Shown here: positions 6,419 through 6,930 of the stretch, one piece after another | How the letters are laid out: every line of letters starts with the position of its first letter | Position numbering within the stretch: position 1 is the stretch's first letter | DNA from: an uncultured Paracoccaceae bacterium | GTDB lineage: Bacteria; Pseudomonadota; Alphaproteobacteria; Rhodobacterales; Rhodobacteraceae | Direction of reading: 5' to 3' | NCBI GenBank assembly: GCA_937916485.1 | Contig: CALFSV010000421.1 | Span: forward strand, 1-6,930 | DNA length: 6,930 nucleotides | Translations under genes and position numbers: made by a program | The notes under the pieces: generated by a model | The model's input: only the letters and a program-made list of their open reading frames with translations | The model's database searches: none | Told to the model about the DNA's origin: nothing

Positions 6419-6930
6419 TGTTTGGCTGGCTCAGAAAACCTGCGTCGGAAACACAGGTGACCCATGGCCAACGGCTGTGGCTCTATGTGTTTGCCGCCAT
6501 CACCATGCTGCTGCTGGTAACCCCAACCCTGATAGTGATCCCGATGTCGTTCTCTGAATCGCAGTATCTGGAGTTTCCGCCGAAAAATTGGTCGACCCGC
6601 TGGTACGAACACTATTTCAGCTCACCGGAATGGATGCTGGCAACAGTAACCTCGCTCAAGGCGGCGTTTCTGACCATGCTGGTGGCAACACCCATCGGGG
6701 TAGTGGCGGCCTATGGGCTGCATGCCTCAAAGGTAAAATTCATCCGCATTGCCTTTGTCCTGCTGATCACGCCGATGATGGTGCCGGTGGTTCTGGTCGC
6801 GATCGGGGCGTTTTATGCCTATGTCAAACTGGGCATTCTTTACACCCTGACAGGTCTGGTTCTTGCGCACACCATTCTGGCCCTGCCTCTGGTGCTGATC
6901 GTGACTGGCTCTGCCCTCAAAAGCTACGAC
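6418..6930 (+). CDS. ABC transporter permease 2 (PotC-like), 5' part only
   Basis: The first 171 codons of a second permease, open to the right edge. The protein starts MFGWLRKPASETQVTHGQRL and has a first membrane segment at about 21-43 (ending PTLIVIPMSFS). Next comes the periplasmic stretch YLEFPPKNWSTRWYEHYF (50-67), highly typical of PotC-type permeases, then membrane segments at roughly 76-100, 110-135 and 141-163. The cut falls at ALKSYD, just as the EAA-type ATPase-contact loop begins. Relatives are about 260-280 residues, so roughly 100 residues and two membrane segments are missing through truncation by the window, not through damage. The ATG shares its A with the TGA of permease 1 (TGATG), so the two subunits are translationally coupled, as expected for a one-to-one heterodimer. 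Confidence 0.92.
   Translation, partial: MFGWLRKPASETQVTHGQRLWLYVFAAITMLLLVTPTLIVIPMSFSESQYLEFPPKNWSTRWYEHYFSSPEWMLATVTSLKAAFLTMLVATPIGVVAAYGLHASKVKFIRIAFVLLITPMMVPVVLVAIGAFYAYVKLGILYTLTGLVLAHTILALPLVLIVTGSALKSYD

Noticed and set aside
6067..6612. A 181-codon open frame on the minus strand over the permease junction
   Set aside because: It lies opposite two permeases with conserved membrane segments and the coupling loop, and is rich in Arg and Pro as expected for a reverse shadow.

Overview
The window looks like chromosomal DNA from a marine alphaproteobacterium, most likely a Rhodobacterales/roseobacter-type organism. This rests on moderate to high GC with alphaproteobacterial codon use, and on gene content: a DddQ-type DMSP-lyase-family cupin, a PuuB/OrdL-like FAD oxidoreductase and a Pot-type ABC transporter. 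The assignment is by protein character only; there is no rRNA or other phylogenetic marker here.

The layout is two divergent transcription units around one AT-rich control region (1734-1908). Leftward (minus strand) lie a LysR-family regulator (819-1733), a DddQ-like DMSP-lyase-family cupin (224-817, one base after the regulator's stop) and the first 53 codons of a small DUF861-type cupin (1-161, cut by the window edge). Rightward (plus strand) lie a FAD-dependent DadA/PuuB-like oxidoreductase (1909-3237), then a polyamine/opine-type ABC importer: periplasmic binding protein (3340-4380), ATPase (4447-5532), permease 1 (5534-6418) and permease 2 (6418 onward, cut by the right edge).

The control region holds a perfect 15-bp dyad of the LysR T-N11-A type (1792-1806), an overlapping palindrome, and a second dyad TGCAT-N7-ATGCA. 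The LysR protein therefore probably governs one or both directions. A 9-bp GC-rich hairpin without a T-run lies between the binding-protein and ATPase genes, a common arrangement for making more binding protein than membrane parts.

Taken together, the genes read as a small uptake-and-catabolism locus. A nitrogen-bearing or cationic/zwitterionic solute would be imported by the ABC system, oxidised at a C-N bond by the FAD enzyme, and further processed or split by the cupin enzymes under LysR control. The substrate cannot be read from the sequence. The pairing of a DMSP-lyase-family cupin with an amine-oxidase-like flavoprotein and a Pot-type importer is the most interesting point: it may be a DMSP locus, or a pathway for a different osmolyte that uses a DddQ relative for another reaction. 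No mobile elements, CRISPR arrays, tRNAs or rRNAs were seen.
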